Below, in pieces: positions 6,486 through 7,265 of a stretch of 7,265 bases of DNA. The translations under genes and the position numbers were made by a program. Below the pieces are notes generated by a model that saw only the letters and a program-made list of their open reading frames with translations, searched no databases and was not told the DNA's origin. The stretch's first letter is position 1, and each line of letters opens with the position of its first letter. The stretch is taken from NCBI GenBank assembly GCA_937868245.1, contig CALMMI010000012.1, forward strand, positions 1 to 7,265, given 5' to 3'. The stretch comes from an uncultured Ignavibacteria bacterium. GTDB taxonomy: Bacteria > Bacteroidota > Ignavibacteria > Kapaibacteriales > UBA961.

Positions 6486-6944
6486 TTACTCTGCAATCAA
6501 CATATCGTCATCTTCCACATCAACAAGAGGGTCAAGTTCATCGTCGATAACTTTTGGCACGATTACTACCGGATCTACTATTGCTGCAGTTTTAGCACCT
6601 TCTTGCATTGAAGCATGAACAGTACGTGCTGCACGATAATCGCGCAATTTTTGTGGTAGAATCACTGTAAGGTGACGAAGAACATTTTCTTCAAGAATGA
6701 AAAAACGTTCGATTAATGAAAGAGCATTCGTTGGGATTTCGTACGCTACATACACGTAATATCCGTTGAATTTCTTTTTGATTGGGTACATAAGGCGTTT
6801 TCTGCCCCATTTACTTAGCTCAACAATTGTTGCACCGTGATTTTCTAAATAATCAGTTACACGGTGGATTACCGTTTCTACGTCATTGTCTTCCAATGCG
6901 GCATTGACAACAAATGTAGTTTCGTACAAGCGTTTTACGCTCAT
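6486..6944 (-). CDS. rpsF: 30S ribosomal protein bS6
   Basis: The 152-residue product starts with LYETTFVV (6-13), has the WGRKRLMYPIKKKFNGYYV core (46-64) and EENVLRHLTV (85-94), all typical of bS6. The tail after residue about 105 is long and acidic (many D/E from 134 onward), as in several bacteria. bS6 pairs with bS18 on the 30S platform. In Bacteroidota, work on Flavobacterium places bS6, bS18 and bS21 around the 3' tail of 16S rRNA. The start at 6944 is fixed by an AGGAG 5 nt upstream. The gene has its own promoter and a leader hairpin and is followed directly by rplI. The usual rpsR between the two is absent. The identification is secure. Confidence 0.97.
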   Translation of the reverse strand: MSVKRLYETTFVVNAALEDNDVETVIHRVTDYLENHGATIVELSKWGRKRLMYPIKKKFNGYYVYVAYEIPTNALSLIERFFILEENVLRHLTVILPQKLRDYRAARTVHASMQEGAKTAAIVDPVVIVPKVIDDELDPLVDVEDDDMLIAE

Positions 6945-6949
6945 GATGA

Positions 6950-6954
6950 CTCCT
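6950..6954 (-). promoter_or_regulatory. Strong Shine-Dalgarno of rpsF
   Basis: The minus strand reads ATAGGAGTCATC before the rpsF ATG, giving AGGAG with a 5-nt spacer. It is the only clear Shine-Dalgarno in the window. The OmpA-family and VWA-like genes show none, while rpsD and rplI have only weak candidates. Confidence 0.8.
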
Positions 6955-6973
6955 ATGGATGTTCATTAAAACA

Positions 6974-6999
6974 GCCCCTGAATTCTTGTAATCCGGGGC
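6974..6999 (-). promoter_or_regulatory. Leader hairpin of rpsF, candidate bS6:bS18 binding site
   Basis: In the predicted leader RNA (minus strand), GCCCC (6999-6995) pairs with GGGGC (6978-6974). Directly inside, GGATT (6994-6990) pairs with AATTC (6984-6980) with one wobble, around the loop ACAAG. A single A at 6979 is bulged. A CCG element sits at the junction of the stems. rpsF leaders of many bacteria contain a CCG-bearing hairpin bound by bS6:bS18. Position and the CCG fit that, but the match to the published motif was not tested. Confidence 0.45.
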
Positions 7000-7019
7000 A
7001 GGATATTCTAAAAGGACTT

Positions 7020-7050
7020 CAAAAATAATACTTTATCGCAAATAAACAAT
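7020..7050 (-). promoter_or_regulatory. Bacteroidota-type promoter for rpsF-rplI
   Basis: On the minus strand a -7 box TATTTTTG (7027-7020) matches TAnnTTTG. A -33 box ATTG (7050-7047, one mismatch to TTTG) lies exactly 19 bp upstream. The predicted start near 7014 gives a leader of about 70 nt that includes the hairpin at 6974-6999 and the AGGAG. Confidence 0.6.
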
Positions 7051-7100
7051 ACTTTTTTGTTGTTTGTATGTTTTTTCTTTGTTCTGTGTAGATGTGATTG

Positions 7101-7139
7101 CACCAAAAAAACCGTAATTTGTGAAATGATGTTTTGGTG
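7101..7139. repeat. Inverted repeat CACCAAAA/TTTTGGTG
   Basis: CACCAAAA (7101-7108) and TTTTGGTG (7132-7139) are perfectly inverted over 8 bp with a 23-nt loop. There is no clear T tract after the stem on either strand, so it is not called a terminator. It lies upstream of the rpsF promoter. Confidence 0.4.
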
Positions 7140-7150
7140 TTCATTAGGAG

Positions 7151-7202
7151 AAATCCCCCTTAATCCCCTTTAACAATGGGGAGATGTAAGAAATCGGGGG
7201 GA
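7151..7202. repeat. Nested C-rich/G-rich palindrome
   Basis: TCCCCC (7154-7159) is inverted as GGGGGA (7197-7202), and inside it TCCCC (7164-7168) is inverted as GGGGA (7178-7182). The two nested stems resemble dispersed CCCCCTTAATCCCC-type intergenic repeats found in many bacterial genomes; this is from memory. The remaining bases to the right edge contain no gene, only a further small inverted pair ATCCT/AGGAT (7213-7217, 7232-7236). Confidence 0.6.
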
Positions 7203-7265
7203 GAAAAGAGAAATCCTAATTACAGGTATGTAAGGATAAAGACCTACGTCATCCCCTTGTCAAAG

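Noticed and set aside
7101..7139. Possible terminator of a gene beyond the right edge.
   Set aside because: The stem is AT-rich with a 23-nt loop and no T tract follows it on either strand.

Overview
The window is about 7.3 kb of a bacterial chromosome at roughly 40% GC. It most likely belongs to the Bacteroidota/Chlorobiota/Kapabacteria (FCB) group. Three things point there. Two promoters fit the Bacteroidota-type consensus (-33 TTTG, about 19 bp, -7 TAnnTTTG). Most starts lack a Shine-Dalgarno sequence. The surface proteins combine OmpA, von Willebrand A-like, NGGE-type Ig-like and WD40 modules in the way common in this group. The exact class cannot be read from the sequence.

Left part (1-3996, minus strand): two genes form a probable operon. 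The first in transcription order is a 719-residue secreted or outer-membrane OmpA-family protein with a predicted N-terminal beta-barrel, two OmpA-like domains and an Ig-like domain between them. It is followed 48 bp later by a secreted protein that starts with a von Willebrand A-like domain, continues through an abnormal-spindle-like (ASH) and an NGGE-type Ig-like domain, and enters WD40 repeats. This second gene runs off the left edge, so its C-terminus is missing.

Middle (3997-5930): a divergent spacer of about 590 bp holds an imperfect 97-bp inverted repeat, a good Bacteroidota-type promoter and two small leader hairpins ahead of a stand-alone rpsD (uS4, zinc-free form). A strong terminator ends rpsD. 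The roughly 680 bp that follow contain no credible gene. They hold a pair of diverged 49-50 bp repeats and then an array of REP-like palindromes with a GCTCC-GTTA-GGAGC core, partly arranged as head-to-head pairs.

Right part (5931-7265, minus strand): rpsF (bS6) and rplI (bL9) form a compact unit with its own promoter, a leader hairpin, a clear AGGAG Shine-Dalgarno before rpsF and a terminator after rplI. rpsR (bS18), which usually sits between rpsF and rplI, is absent. The far right edge is non-coding, with a C-rich/G-rich palindrome and a smaller inverted repeat.

No mobile element gene, CRISPR array, tRNA or rRNA was seen. The most interesting point is the combination of a strong Shine-Dalgarno on rpsF with weak or absent ones elsewhere. 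In Bacteroidota, bS6 is one of the proteins that hide the anti-Shine-Dalgarno tail of 16S rRNA, so this could be a feedback circuit. That is a hypothesis, not a demonstration.
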